Positions 1 through 12,145 of a stretch of 64,000 nucleotides of DNA are shown in pieces. The notes beneath the pieces are model-generated. The model was not told where the DNA came from and searched no databases. It worked only from the letters and a program-made list of their open reading frames with translations. Source of the stretch: Incurvaria masculella (taxonomy: Eukaryota > Arthropoda > Insecta > Lepidoptera > Incurvariidae); the NCBI GenBank assembly GCA_946894095.1, contig OX335641.1:6714501-6778500 (forward strand), read 5' to 3'. Position 1 is the first letter of the stretch; every line of letters begins with the position of its first letter. A program made the position numbers and the translations under genes.

Positions 1-516
1 TAGCAGGTGGTCACGCCGGGGAGGAAGATTTTGCAGTAGCCATAGAAATGTTTGTTCCAAAAGTAGTTCAGCAGCAGGAGTGCAGGCTCGATAAAGTAAC
101 TGCTATCCAAAAGTGTTCCATTTTGTGCTGTATGGTTTCCGGCCACTAAAAATAACACATGTTCTCCTTACTATCTATATAGGGTGTTACGGAGGTATGG
201 TCCAAAAGCTAACCACTTATTCCTTGGCATATTTAGAGCAAAAAAGTTAGATGGTATTTTGTCGTACGGGATGGGATGTCGTATGGGAATATAAGGGGAG
301 GACGATATTTTTTTTCAAAAAGTTATATAGAATATAATTCTATGTTTACAGAACAACAAAAAGTAAATTTATTTACTTCTTTTGCTCCAAATATGCTGAG
401 GTAACGTTTGGATCATAACATGTAAATAACCTTAATATATTATGATAATAAATAAATAAATGTCATAATAAGAGATACAGCGATAGTCGTTTTTAATTCT
501 AATTCCTAGAAAACAG
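1..516. other. No gene recognised
   Basis: AT-rich sequence with stop codons in all frames and no protein family or RNA that I recognise. It is probably intergenic or intronic. Confidence 0.5.
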
Positions 517-655
517 TGTATCCTTTTCCTTACTTATTCTTTGGTAGGGTTCATCCCGGCCGGTTTGGTACAGTCTCATTGAATAAAAAATGTTCGTGTT
601 TTGAATCCAGTTCAATACAGCCGTGCAATATAAGACTGGTACGGGCCTATTCTGC
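517..655 (+). repeat. SINE body fragment
   Basis: This is a diverged copy of the SINE body seen complete at 60567-60957, in the opposite orientation. The recognisable pieces are the block containing CCGGCCGGTTTGGTAC and the block around GCCGTGCAATATAAG. Neither the Pol III head nor the poly-A tail is clear. The two small overlapping ORFs here are by-products of the repeat. Confidence 0.6.
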
Positions 656-766
656 AGAAAGTTTCTCTCTACTCGGAGTCTCGAACTCATATGCAGACGA
701 TACAGGCATAAAGCGAGAAATTGCAAATATTAAGAGAACTAAAACATTATTTAGTAATAATAAATA

Positions 767-2475
767 GGCACTGAATAAAACATACACTTATATATTGCAT
801 TATATAAAAAAAGATATGTCAAAAATTGTACCGGTCAATTCAAATACACAACGTCACCTGGACCGTCAGGAGAAAAACCGGTCAACTGTGAACATGCTCA
901 CGTACCGAGGGTCAGAATAAGAATCGGAAAACATTTATTTTCCTGTTTGTTGTTATAAATTTTCAGTTCGCTGCGTTTGTGTACGCAGTCGGGTGTGTCA
1001 GCTAACTTATTACTACGAACGTATCACCAGTAGATGCACAACCATTCTGAGTGAGGCCTCCTCGAGAGACGACCGTCACTGCTGGATATGGAAGAAATTC
1101 GCCCTCGCCTGATAAATATTTTGCAATTTCATATAAAATTAGCGCTTCAGAAAACTTATTTTTCTCAAAAAGTATGATGTTTTAAGCAAAAGTAATTAGT
1201 TGGTACCATGGAGGTGAAAAATAACAGGAGGACGGATGGAACTAAAAAAGTGTCGACACGTCAATTGTGCCCCCGGAGGAATTTGGCCTTTGTTTCGGCA
1301 TATATTCTTTGGTTTCAGTACTCGCTGAATACATAATTACGAATGAAGAATGACGTAACGACCTGGTTTATTGAAAAAAAATTCTTATCAGTTTACCTAC
1401 CAATTTGGGAGACTTCAAATTAGATTTTTCATCCGTTTTCATCACTGCGCTACAAATGTGTACGGCAATATAATGTTGTAAGTCGCGTGGCGTAATTTTT
1501 TGGGCGCTCGTTGTATGGAAGTAATTTCATTATGAATTTTTCATCTCCATGGTTGGTACACAATATATTTAAATGTATAAAAAATATGTATTTTTATTAT
1601 ACAATTTTCAAATAACCGTTAATTGGATAACGATTTGGAACAAATGCGTGTGACGCACGTGACGTGACCAGAGCCAGACCATAACCATGGGTGCCTTTTT
1701 TCGCTTTTTGCGACGGGACCCTAAAAACACGAAAGAAACAAAACTTTTTCTAATCAGAAGCAGCTAGATAGGGGTGTACGAAGCTTTATGCATCACGTCC
1801 GGACTCTAGAGGCCGTTACAAGCACCCGTGCGCCGCCGTCGGATAAGACCCACCGGTTTTTTATACTTAGGGTAAAATACTTGAAATACTACGGATAGTT
1901 TTTCCCAGAGTCTTTGCGGAAAATAAATAAAAATAAAATCAACGGAACGCTGTCATGGTGTAATGTTTAATTCAAATTTCCTGTTCATTTGTTATTTTTT
2001 AAATTGTTTTTTTTTTTTAATATTCAATGTGAGAACGATCAAAACAATTCAAAACGCTCGCTAGACGGTACCATAAGTGAAAAATAATTATTTGTACTAT
2101 ATTCATAAAACATCTAAGACTTACTTTTAACCATTGAGTTTATGTTGTCAACTGAATGAAGATAGTATAATGATTAGAATTGACATGTAGAGCGAATGAG
2201 TGCCAAAAGAATGACGAAACTAATTTACGGCGTAGAAATGAGTGGAATTGTCGTGCCCAGGCGGGTGCGTAGGGACACGAACCATGACGATTGATGATTA
2301 CTTTAAGTTTTCACTCATAATAGTAAAGCATGCATGAAGAGAAGTATGACTGTAAAGGAAACGAAATAAGTGTGCTGTGATCCGACCATACGATCTACCA
2401 CTGCCTATCCCTCCGGGGAAGCGGCGTGGCGTTATGTATGTATTTGTGTGTATATCTTGGTAGTTATTTTAGTAT
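767..2475. other. No gene recognised
   Basis: AT-rich stretch with no coding-like run, inverted terminal repeats or RNA gene that I can support. Short GC-richer patches near 1010-1090 and 1800-1850 do not form exons with plausible splice sites. Confidence 0.45.
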
Positions 2476-3022
2476 AAGGTGTCCCATCCTGGCGGAACTA
2501 ACTCATTCGCGGGCACGTTACAAAACCGTGCTATTGCGCTCTGGGACCTTCTATGTTTCAAACAAAAAGACAGGCTCCGTGGTGAGGCGGATGCAACATG
2601 TCCACAAAGCAGACATGCGCATAGTGTTTGATTTGGTAAGATTTACGAAAATTTTAATTACAAAACGACTTCTAGCTAAAAGTAAACCACGACCGCTGTA
2701 GTCAAAACTCTAACAAAAGCTAAATTGATTATAAATTGTCATGAAACAAGCTATGTCTGATGACTAATCTTTTTAAGTTGTATAGATTTTATCGTTGAGT
2801 AATCCACCTCCAAAGTTATTGTATAAAACACGCGAAAAATTCGAACTTTCAGACCCTATAACTTAGAAACCAAACACAATTGTACAGTGCCAACGGTCAT
2901 CAGACATCTAGTTTGATCAATTGAAGGTATTTTAAGCAAAATTTTGGATCTCTGACAAGAAATATAGGCGTGATCTTCTTTCCCCGTTTGTATGGGGAGT
3001 TGAGCGGGTTGGCCCACCTTAA
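2476..3022 (+). mobile_element. TTAA-type MITE, copy 1
   Basis: A non-autonomous DNA element of about 547 bp, homologous throughout to the copies at 19232-19763 and 51414-51963. The right end reads GGTTGGCCCACCTTAA, matching the inverted terminal repeat of the better copies. The left end has decayed from TTAAGGTGGCCCA to TATAAGGTGTCCCA. TTAA flanks and short inverted ends are typical of piggyBac-type elements, and that superfamily assignment is inference. No transposase is encoded. Confidence 0.75.
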
Positions 3023-3830
3023 TGGAGTTGCACATTTGAAAACTACGTTAGTACTAATTGATTCATCCGTTTTATGTATATGAAGCTACAATAAACATTT
3101 TTTAAGATCTTATTTACCTAGCAGGCGCGATTTACACAGAGATGGCAATTGGTGCCATTATACCCTCCTGAGTCCCGACTAAGGCACTTTATTTCGACCA
3201 ATTCCAAAGCTTGATATGCAATTGCCCCCATTTTGAGAAAGAATTGCTTCCCTGACCCTTTTTCCGGTGCTTTTCCCCCGTGGATCTTCGCCTGTTTCCT
3301 TTAAAAGTTCATTATTTTAAGATAAATATCTAATAGGAATATCAAGCGACGTACTTGCTTAGTACGAAAAAATAAATTCACTTCGGAATTTTAAGGTAAA
3401 TGAACGAATAAATATATAAATGTAAACCACTGTTGTCGCGCGTGTGCCATTAAGACATCGCACACCGGGAAAAGTTTGTTTTATTTCATTCAAAACTAAG
3501 ATTAAAAAAAAAACTTTCAAAAATATATAATAAATCTGGGAATATTTTTGCTTTTCTTTTATTATGGCCTTTCCTAGTTCGGCTATTTGGTTTGATTACT
3601 CGATTTCATCCCACATGTAGAAGAAAATGTTTTCGACGTAACTAACATTTTTGAGAACCTGATCGATTTCATCATACTTACACTTACAAGTATCTTAAAA
3701 TTTATGACGAGAATCACGCTATATGTAAAAACAAATCGGTTAAGTTATCGTTAAATTATAATACGATGGACGCTGTATATTGCATTTTATAACAGTGAGA
3801 TGTGTTTTCTTGGATAGTCGACTTTTGTAA
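3023..3830. other. No gene recognised
   Basis: AT-rich intergenic or intronic DNA with no feature that I can support. Confidence 0.45.
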
Positions 3831-4127
3831 GTTTTTTTAGGGTTCCGTACCCGAAGGGTGCCAATGGAACCCTTTTACTAAGCCTCCGCTGTCAGTCCGT
3901 CCGTCTGTCATAGGGCTGTATCTCATAAACCGTAATAGGTAGGCAGCTGAAATTTTCACAGAGTGTGTATTTATTTTGCCGCTATAACAACAACTAGGTG
4001 ACACCTCAGAATAACAAAAATAAAAGGTGGCCTCCATACAAAAAGCGTGACTTTTTTGTGTTTAATCTTGTACGATGGTACCTTGAACACTTCGTGTACG
4101 AGTCCGACTAGCACATGGCCGGTTTTA
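3831..4127 (+). repeat. High-copy ~300-bp repeat A, copy 1
   Basis: The repeat begins with AGGGTTCCGTACCC and ends with GGCCGGTTTT. Internal landmarks are a (GTCC)n run around TCCGTCCGTCTGTC, the segment TATTTTGCCGCTATAAC, and a second CTTCGTGTACGAGTCCGAC block. At least eight related copies or fragments occur in the window in both orientations. I know this sequence as a very abundant interspersed repeat of lepidopteran genomes. Its transposition class is not evident: it has no clear TIR, poly-A tail or Pol III box. Confidence 0.8.
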
Positions 4128-4148
4128 TATTACCGTGGTCACTGTTCA

Positions 4149-4253
4149 TTTTAAAAGATAAACGGCTTTGTACTCGATCATGAGCCGAATGATAGGCTCG
4201 AAACGCTCCGCACAAATAACGCCGCGAGTAGAAGGCCGTTTTCTTTTAAAATA
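4149..4253. repeat. Small foldback with GCTCGAAACG core
   Basis: Arms at about 4151-4178 and 4225-4252 are near-perfect reverse complements, running from TTTTAAAAGA to TACTCG. Between them lies GAGCCGAATGATAGGCTC followed by GAAACG. A closely similar core (GAATGATTAGCTCGAAACG) sits inside the unrelated-looking foldback at 24.4 kb. The core resembles a degenerate hammerhead-ribozyme centre, but the match is incomplete. Confidence 0.5.
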
Positions 4254-4649
4254 GTCGACATTTTTAACAGGAGATATTATGGCTCACTATGTTTAAGGCA
4301 CTCTTCGAGATTACAATGTTTCAATACTTTTAGAAAGAGGCATTACGGCTGAGAGATTTTCAGTTAAAGTGTAATGCATTATTCAGGAGGTGACATTGAA
4401 TCAGGCCCGACACGTCCGCGTGACCCGCGCCGGTCTCCGGGGCGAACGGATCGAAACGGATAGACGAAAGCACACAAGACATTGTTCATTTTGTTGAATG
4501 ATATTGCCAAGCTAAAAGTGTTACATTATTTATGTTTGAAAAAAATGGGAAAATGATTAAGATAAAAGTATGTTTGTATTGTTATGTAAATCATGGTTTG
4601 TGTATGTTCAAACTGTCTGTATATGTTTTTAGTTTATTTTATTTGCTTT

Positions 4650-4852
4650 ATTCATTTTCCTTTTAAATTGCTATTGCGTACCTACCTACAGATATTTTAG
4701 ATTGTCTCTACTCATCACCCCAAAGGTTGACTGGAAGAAATCACTCCTAGTAATAAGTCCGCCTTTGTGCAATTTTGTTGTTGTTTTGAATTGTTCTTAT
4801 AATCCTGTTTGTTTTCTATTGCACAATAAAGAATTTATTCATTCATTCATAA
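4650..4852 (+). repeat. 3' end of a non-LTR retrotransposon
   Basis: A 3'-UTR-like segment with the landmark AATAAGTCCGCCTTTGTGC, an AATAAA box and a terminal ATTCATTCATTC microsatellite followed by poly-A. The same segment occurs in reverse complement at about 46165-46330, which shows a shared, tail-anchored element end. Short tandem tails of this sort are usual at non-LTR 3' ends. No coding part remains. Confidence 0.65.
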
Positions 4853-5624
4853 AAAAAAAGAAAGACGATTAAGATAAGAAAAATAATTTTAAAAAACATT
4901 AAAAAAACCTTTTATGTAAATTCTCCAGAAAAAAAATTATTAACTTTAATATAAATCAAACCCACAGATTATAAATTCAATATGATAGAAATGCGTGTTT
5001 CAAATTCAAGTTTTGGTTTTTTTACACCGGTAAATATCGCAAGATTTTCCAGCAAGATTTACTTTTTTTCGTACTAAGCAGGTACGTCACATATTCCAAG
5101 GAATCTGATATGTATGTGTGTATAATCGACCGTGAAGCAAGGACACATTCATTGCAGAAAGAGCCGTGTTAAAAGAATTACTTTACGAAAATACTGTAAC
5201 GCTGGACCCGAACCAGCAAATCATACCACCGCTCTTATTTGGAATTCTGCTATAGTCCCTCCTCCCGTAATCAATGCCTTCTACTAACACACTGTTTAAG
5301 ATTATACCTACATACATTTGGTTTACGCTTCTTCTGCGTTACGGATATTGACTACAAAGATTGATCATTCAACCATATTGTCGTCGTCACCAAAATCGTA
5401 TATTTGGCATCAGACGCTAGAGCGAGGTTGACTTATTCCAAGGAATGTGGGATATCGGAGCTCGGGAGCGACAAAATGGCACAAAATGATATTTAACCTG
5501 GTAAGTAAGTAAGGGCACCTACACTTTTACGTGGTATCCGAACTTTGAACGACAACTGCCTCCGGGTGGAGTGCAATCTCTGGTTAGTATTATAGTTATA
5601 GTTATTATAGCTCTCTCTTTTTTT

Positions 5625-5860
5625 TTCTATCTTTAACCGACTTTGAAAAAAAGGAGGAGGTTCTCAATTCGTCGGAATCTTTTTTTTTTCTTTTTTTTTT
5701 TTTATGTATGTTTACCGATTACTCGAAGACCCCTGAACCGATTTGAAAAATTCTTTTTTTGTTCGAAAGGGTATACTTTCTAGTTGGTCCCATTTTTTTT
5801 ATCAAAATCGGTTCAGTAGTTTGGTACTTAAATACAACAAACATCGAATTTCTTAAGCCC
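5625..5860. repeat. Repeat B (GGAGGAGG / AAGTCGG type)
   Basis: A segment opening with an ACCGACTTT block and AAAAGGAGGAGG, followed by homopolymer T tracts and a block containing AAAATCGGTTCAGTAG. A reverse-complement relative ends at about 20890 with CCTCCTCC and AAGTCGGTTA. It is an interspersed repeat of unknown class. Confidence 0.55.
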
Positions 5861-6375
5861 GCGAACCCAGAAATGTTATTTTTGAGTTACAGTAGCTTTC
5901 TTCAAGGGTGAGATTGCTCAGTATGAGAGGTTTTTTTTTTAATTCAACTGTTGGAGGTATTGAAGGGGGTAAAAGAGGGCAAATTGTACACATTTCTATC
6001 TCTAGAGCCGCTGAACCAAGAAATGTCAGAGTAGGTTTTGTTTGAGATGGAAATGTTTACGAAGAGAATATTTTTGAAAATTCTACTATTAGGGGGGTAA
6101 AATAGGTCAAAATGAACACATTTAGGCGAAAACCACTCATGTAGAGATCTCCGAAACCAATGATCCTAGAAACTTAAAATTTTCAGTGACTTATTTTTAC
6201 GACGAAAAGGCTCGCTTGTGATTTTACAAAATTCAACTGTTAAGGGGATACACGAGACCGATATGTACACATTTTCATACAACACTTACGCAAGAAACAG
6301 ACTCTCCGGAACAATGGAAGGATGAGAAATTCAGAAGCTCAGCGGTTCTGGACATTCGTTGTTTTGCCTTGTTAG
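5861..6375 (+). repeat. Degenerate ~130-bp periodic array
   Basis: Diverged modules follow one another. Each has a GAACCAAGAAAT-like block, a TTTTGAAAATT-like block, a GGGGTAAAA run and a TGTACACATTT block. The same module type recurs at 37757-38190. In both places it abuts repeat A, though repeat A is in opposite orientation in the two loci. No coding potential was seen. Confidence 0.5.
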
Positions 6376-6530
6376 GGTTCCGTACCCAAAGGGTACCAAC
6401 GGATACTATATTACTAAGCCTCCGCTGTCCGTCCGTCCGTCCGTCTGTTACAGCACTCTATCTCATGAACCGTAAACTCATGAATCCAGATAGGTACCGG
6501 TCTACCTTTCGTCAGAAATGATATTTCTCA
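6376..6530 (+). repeat. Repeat A, 5' partial copy
   Basis: The left half of repeat A is present: TTAGGGTTCCGTACCC, the (GTCC)n run and TCTCATGAACCGTAA. The copy then loses similarity, so it is truncated. Confidence 0.7.
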
Positions 6531-6594
6531 ATGGTTTCATGTCTCATAATGCTCGTTCATTGTAGGGTTTAGTAACAGTTTAGAGGGTTCGCAT

Positions 6595-6665
6595 GAGATA
6601 GTCAGGTGCGCATGATCTTCTTTCCACTTTGTATGTGAAGTTGAGCAGGATGGCTCGCCCACCTT
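6595..6665 (+). repeat. TTAA-type MITE, 3' fragment
   Basis: About 70 bp matching the right end of the MITE family at 2476-3022: GATCTTCTTTCC, a TTGAGC block, then GGCTCGCCCACCTT. The rest of the element is absent. Confidence 0.55.
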
Positions 6666-7829
6666 GAGTCAAAAAGTTACGCCACCACTAAAAAGCAAAA
6701 AATAAAATATTTTTAAATAAAAAAAGGACCGCCTTCAAAAAAACCGGAACTAAAAAGCAAAAAATAATTGGTTACTTTTAATTAATGTACGACAAGCTAT
6801 TTTAATACTAACTAATTATGTACAATTTCTTAATTTTTAATCATCTTTTGAAGTCGGTGCCTTGGGTAGACGTTCTATAAGGGCTGTAAGTAGTTAGATT
6901 AATATTACCTATGGCTAAGAAAGAAATATAAGTAGGTAGCTACTTATTAACCTACTTAAAGAAAAAAACACAAAATCAAAAATTAAATAAACAAACAGGT
7001 CGGAAAAACGTATGTAAGTAGGTATTTAGGCAAGTACTTTGTAATTTAAATATTCCTTAAAACTTAAACTAAATACCTAACACAGTAAAAACTAAATATT
7101 TACAAGAAAACCCTACAAACTAAACAAACAAACCAATATAAAAACAACGACCACTAATATGGTAAAAGTTAGGTAGGTGTAGCTTGTACTTTTATTTCTA
7201 TCTAAATACCTACATAACATAAAACAAAAAAAATACAAATATAAAACAGAACAGAAAACTATTGGTAGCGACTTTGAGGTGTCTGCTCCGAGGTCTGCTC
7301 TCAACTACGTGTGACAACGCGTGTGCGGTTAGTAGGTACATATCTCACCAATTTCGGCAGAAATCGTTTCGTTCAGACAACGATGTCGTAGGAAGCACCA
7401 GCGGCGGACTTACACGTTTGCCGCCAGTAGGCTATCCAAATTTTGCCGCCCCTACAGACCTCTCAATTCAATACCCTAGTTCAGAATCATATTAATTCTT
7501 TAATTAAATTAAATCTTTTATTTTTTTTATTTTTGCACTATCGTTCTAATTACACAACCTCTTTCCTCTAATAAATATGATTGTAAACTAGGAGATCGAT
7601 GAGTCAGTTCCTAGAATACTTATTTATACAACCCAATGACTTGTGGTGTGCGTTAAGATTCCACAAGAAATAGTTTTTGGGTAAATTTCTAAGCTAATAA
7701 TGTTAAAATACTAATACATATAAATAAAAATGCGCAAATACTACTTACACAATTATATTTCATTCGGTGAACGTAATAAAACATTTTCTTTATTGCCCTT
7801 CTTCCAACTTAACAATGTGCATTTAATTA

Positions 7830-8037
7830 ACAAATGCATTTTGCGCGATTTTCTATTCGCAAAATCATCATTTATATTGTCATTAGTTCTGACTCTATCC
7901 ATAAAAGAGCTAAAGATTTTAGCTTTTCTTGGCTTAAGGTAGATCTTTGATAATTGTTCACGCGTTTTAAGCTTCTCTTACCCGAAAAAATTGTAGCTGG
8001 TGTACATAGAGTCATGTAAACCGCTTTATTCAAGTTC
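7830..8037 (-). pseudogene. hAT transposase C-terminal dimerisation region
   Basis: The - strand translation gives a run with RSLKRVNNYQRSTLSQEKL and LALLWIE, close to the pattern of the hAT C-terminal dimerisation domain. It ends in a DFANRKSRK-like basic segment. There is no full-length frame joining it to the upstream transposase block, so it is a broken remnant. Its place near the left end of the element fits a transposase read leftwards. Confidence 0.8.
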
Positions 8038-8912
8038 GAATATTTTTTTCCAAATTCTGTTTTCGCAGGAACAAAGATAGACTTTTCAGTGATCCAGAAT
8101 CTAGTTTTACCAAATTCTTTCAGAAGAAAGGTAGCATTGAAAACTACGTCAGTCTCTAAATTAGTAGGAAGATTTTTTTCTAATAAAAAATCTGTTTTTC
8201 TGGAAGGTTTGATGATAAAAAGGCACTCATTTGGTCGGTAATTAAAACTTTTATTGAAACTGTGGAAGGCCTCCTGCCATTTTTATAATTCGCATGAGAG
8301 TCTATCTATGAGGACTAGAAATGTGTTAACCTTGAAATTATCACTTTCATTCATTCTCATTTCTTCATCGGGTGTTTCATCTTATTATTTTTCCTTCCTC
8401 GGAAATATAATGCCATATAAATATAATCCTTCAACATTCTTAATCCAATAGCCTTTTCTTTTAAATACTAATTTTTTCACGTCCAGCTGCACAATACTTA
8501 CAGACAGATAGATTCGTAAATATCGGCAACAGTGATCAAATATACGATAAAGCATGAATTTAAATTTTCATTTTGTTTATTTCAAAAAAAAAAAATCACA
8601 AAATAGCAATTACCGCTGTTCTCAGTTTTTCTAAATTTAAAAGTATATCTGGGCCTCGTTTCGGGTTAGAGGTTTTTCAGTACAATCATCCTTGATTTAT
8701 TCCAAAGTTTTAACGACTTGGTGCCGATAATCTCTCATACTTCTGTATGCGTCCTCTCTAGTTGACCAACGTTACAAATGTACTCTCTTTAGCGTGCCAG
8801 ATTTGAGTCAAAAAATGTTTCCCCGTTGTGTCGAACTTACAAAAAAAAACCTAGTTTATTTTTACGCAACATGAAGCGTGCACTGTGCATGATTCAGCAG
8901 CCGCAGATACTA

Positions 8913-9323
8913 CTAGAGCAAAGATCGAAAAAAGCAAAAGAGGCTTGGCTTTGTAATTATAGCCTGTAAGCCATTATACACACCAGACATTTTCGCGGCA
9001 TTATCATATGATGGTCCACGACAGTCATTAATATTTATGCTCAGTGTTTTGAGCTCCGAAATAATGGCAGAAAACATTTCTTCAGTTTTAGCACCCACTG
9101 AGAGGAATCAAAACCTTGAGACAAACCACAAACTTGAGAATTCTTTCACACGGTTCACCTGTTTCTTATCTGGTTCACGGTTTACCCGTATTTTATTTTG
9201 TCCACATGTGCTATATTTGGTGTTGAATCGATTATCAAAGATTTTGGCCCTTCTATTCTCCAATCCCATCAAAAGAATAAACTCATCGCAAACGGTATTA
9301 AGTAGTAATTGGTACTTCCACAT
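8913..9323 (-). pseudogene. hAT transposase core fragments
   Basis: Two adjacent - strand frames are visible. The first includes EMFSAIISELKTLSININDC followed by SYDNAAKMSGVYNGLQ, a hallmark of hAT/ZMYM1-like transposases in which the Asp of the YDNA segment belongs to the catalytic set. The second (9108-9323) includes ILLMGLENRRAKIFDNRFN and is less certain. Frames differ and stops intervene, so the gene is dead. Confidence 0.75.
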
Positions 9324-10197
9324 CCTTGATTCCTCATATTACTCAGCTAAAAGTTCCTAAATCATACAATAATTACTTCAACTGACTCCCGCAGCGGCCG
9401 CTCATACAGTAAGTTCAGCCAGACGCACTTAGCGATCATATCATTCTTTCTCGCGCCGCAAACAAACGCGACTACAAAAAATGTAGATTAAAATATTCAA
9501 GTGGTGAAATTACATACTGATTTTTTTAAATAATAATATGCATTACGCACATATTAAGACGTCAAAACAGTAATATCGGGCCACAAAAATCTGAAAGTCG
9601 ATCAAAAGGCGCTGTGACTATAGCAGGCCACAAAAGTTCCGGCGGCCGGGATGGTACTTTAGGGGAAATATAAAAAATTCGGCCTCAAAGCCGCCCCTAA
9701 AATCTGCCGCCCTAGGCTCCAGCCTACTCAGCCTGCTGGTAAGTCCGCCACTGGGAAGCACCAATCCACAGAGCAGCGAATTAACGTACCTACTCCTTCA
9801 CCAGTGCGCGCCTTTATAAAGCCGAAAGTACGAATAATCGTTAAAACCCAATTTCAGTACGCTGCGCTGCTGTATCGATATCAGCTTGCACGTAAACCAA
9901 CGCTAAGGGCATCTCCAGGTAGAATGCTCTGTGGACCAATCATTGCTGACTCGGGTTGTTTACGCTCTCGTAGACTTCGGGTGTGTTCAGCTGAAATTGT
10001 GTCTGTTCGGTCAACGGCGTGCGGAGTGAACTCTACCCAAGGCACCGACTTCAAAAGATGATTAAAAATTAAGAAATTGTACATAATTAGTTAGTATTAA
10101 AATAGCTTGTCGTACATTAATTAAAAGTAACCAATTATTTTTTGCTTTTTAGTCCCGGTTTTTTTGAAGGCGGTCCTTTATTTATTTAAAAATATTT

Positions 10198-10835
10198 TTT
10201 TATATTATCACTAATCAGAGAATGTGCACCCCACGCCTTGTCGCCTCTTACGACATTCATTTGAAGAAATGCTTGCATGGGTAAGTTTAAAGTGTTGGAC
10301 CCACACAACTCACAGACTACACGACCTTACTGATATGTCAATAGTGTGACCATTATTATGTTCCACGGTATGACGCTACTCGAATGACGCTGGCGGATGC
10401 GCTGTCCACTTGACATTTCACTGCAGCACCGACACTCAGGCTCAGCTCTTAGGCTGAAATACATAGACGTAGCTGGTACTTGGCTGAGCCAAATTATGCC
10501 TCGCGACTCAGTTTTGATATAAAATGCATGGAAAAACTGTCGAATTTGACAGTCGAAAGATATACTTTGGCTAAACCAAACAAGATTAAGGTCTATGAAT
10601 ATAAACATCAGTCGTGTCGGTGAAGAATATTTACTCATGTGGTATAGAGCGGGCAACTGTTGCTGCTGCATCCTTTCTTAGCATATCTTTGCCTTTCATA
10701 AACCTTTTTATAGACTAGGCCTAGTCGTTAGGATAACACTGGAAAACACTTGTAACTCGTTACCGTTTGACGAGCCGGGCTATCAGACGTAACTCCGTGC
10801 ACACCGGACAACCGTAAGTTTCCAAACATTAAACA
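10198..10835. other. No gene recognised; possible SINE scrap
   Basis: At 10231-10320 a TCGCCTCTTACGACAT block resembles a segment common in lepidopteran SINEs. The 114-codon - strand frame at 10327-10671 has no recognisable domain and no splice context, and I do not call it a gene. Confidence 0.4.
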
Positions 10836-11256
10836 GTTTTCAGCTTACATCATCAGGAAGTCCTCTGACGCGTCGTCCAGTCAGATGTCAACTACAGGTC
10901 GTCGGCTGCGCAGATTTTAGCTGTGGGTAGGTTCAGCCGCAGACGAGGGTAGTCGCATCCGTGTAAACTATGCTAACGGTGTCACTTTGCATCAGTGTTG
11001 GCAGCTGAACTCTTGTGTTGCCATATTTCGCCAGTAACGGAGACCAAGACGCTGACAGCTTCATACTATCGTCTCTGTTAAAGTTCGGATGCCTTGTAAT
11101 TTCTATTGATCCTCGAACCAAGCGTGGAATATATTGTTTTTCTATAGTTATCGTTTCAGCTTCGTCGAAGCGAATCCAATCAGAGGTCCTCCAGGTCGCG
11201 TCGCGTGATGTTCACAGCGTGGTGGACGAAACGTCCAGTTAAATAAGTAAGCTGAA
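10836..11256. repeat. Foldback-like repeat D, longer copy
   Basis: Ends carry inverted TTCAGCTTAC and GTAAGCTGAA. Internal blocks CTGACGCGTCGTCCAGTC and AGGTCGCGTCGCG, then GTGGTGGACGAAACGTCC, are shared with the shorter element at 59103-59292, where they lie in reverse complement and close together. The 59-kb copy therefore looks like an internally deleted relative. Confidence 0.6.
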
Positions 11257-12145
11257 CACTACTTATCCGTATACGCAAAAATGGTATAAAATGATTTTAA
11301 ATAGAAAAAAATTTTGGTCTTTTTACTTATATTAAGTAGGATGCCATTAACAAGGGAAATACTTCGATAAATATGTTGATATTTAACTTCGTAACCATAA
11401 ACACTTGCATCAAACGTAATGTATTTTGAAATTGGCATAAACATTATTCGTAATACAAAAAAAATGTTTTCCATGTTTTTACAATATTTTAATATCATAT
11501 AGTAACCGATAAAACTATACCGACTGCTCTCACTAAGTTGCTTTATGGAATCAAAACGTCAACGTGTGACGGAATGTCATCTTGGTACAGACAGTCTTTG
11601 ACCTACAAAAGCTGCAAGCATGTAGGGGTCCGTCTACGAAGTAGCGCGCCAGATGTGACAGCGGACAATGCGGCCCGCTTCAGTAACACAATACTGCCCC
11701 CGCTCGCCCTCGCCTCGCTCGGTGCGGTCGTGTGGCGAAGGTATTGCTACGGCACCGTCTCATGGAACGTTACCGGACACGGGTCACTACCCTCACATCG
11801 TGTCATGATACTAAACTTGCCCATCACACGTTCCCGATGGATCGAAGAGCTACACTAGGACCGTCTTATTTGAGGATTGTTAAATTTAATGGAACGGACT
11901 CTTTATGAAAATTTTGAATTTCACCTCGGATTGAAAATATGTATATTTAGTTACATACTCGCAGTGTCGAATTTATAGGTTCCTAAAAGAGATATAACGT
12001 TCTACCACTAGAAAATTAAACAATTAATTAACGATCGTGGGACCTGCCTGCAATTTTTTTTTCTTTATTTCTTTAGGCTTTTTCACCAATGTCTACTACG
12101 AAATAAGTGGCGTAATTCTTGTAAATAATGTGAATCGCTTAGTAA
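11257..12145. other. No gene recognised; one GC-rich patch
   Basis: The patch at about 11540-11860 is much GC-richer than its surroundings and has open frames on both strands, but no recognisable protein, promoter or splice structure. It could be an old repeat or a CpG-rich segment. Confidence 0.4.

Larger units (their letters stand above)
7399..9753 (-). mobile_element. hAT DNA transposon, degenerate, with intact ends
   Basis: The inverted termini are CAGCGGCGGACTTAC at the left and GTAAGTCCGCCACTG at the right, 14 of 15 matching. They are flanked by a perfect 8-bp target duplication, GGAAGCAC, at 7391-7398 and 9754-9761. An 8-bp duplication and CAG-type ends are diagnostic of the hAT superfamily. 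The - strand carries a decayed transposase: a block at 8913-9098 with DCRGPSYDNAAKMSG, typical of the hAT group related to ZMYM1/DUF4371 proteins, and a C-terminal dimerisation-like region at about 7830-8037. The element sits inside the foldback at 6703-10197 and is therefore the younger insertion. Confidence 0.92.
6703..10197. mobile_element. Foldback element with ~168-bp arms, interrupted by hAT
   Basis: The left arm (6703-6870) and right arm (10032-10197) are near-perfect inverted repeats; each carries GACCGCCTTC and CTTTTGAAGTCGGTGCCTTGG or its complement. Once the 2.36-kb hAT insertion is discounted, the element is about 1.1 kb. No transposase of its own was recognised in the remaining interior, so it is best described as a non-autonomous foldback or long-TIR element. 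The outer target duplication could not be defined because the ends are A/T-rich. Confidence 0.75.

Noticed and set aside
10327..10671. 114-codon - strand frame
   Set aside because: No recognisable motif, and no start or splice support.
11538..11858. 106-codon GC-rich frame
   Set aside because: Both strands are open, no domain was recognised and codon use does not favour either strand.
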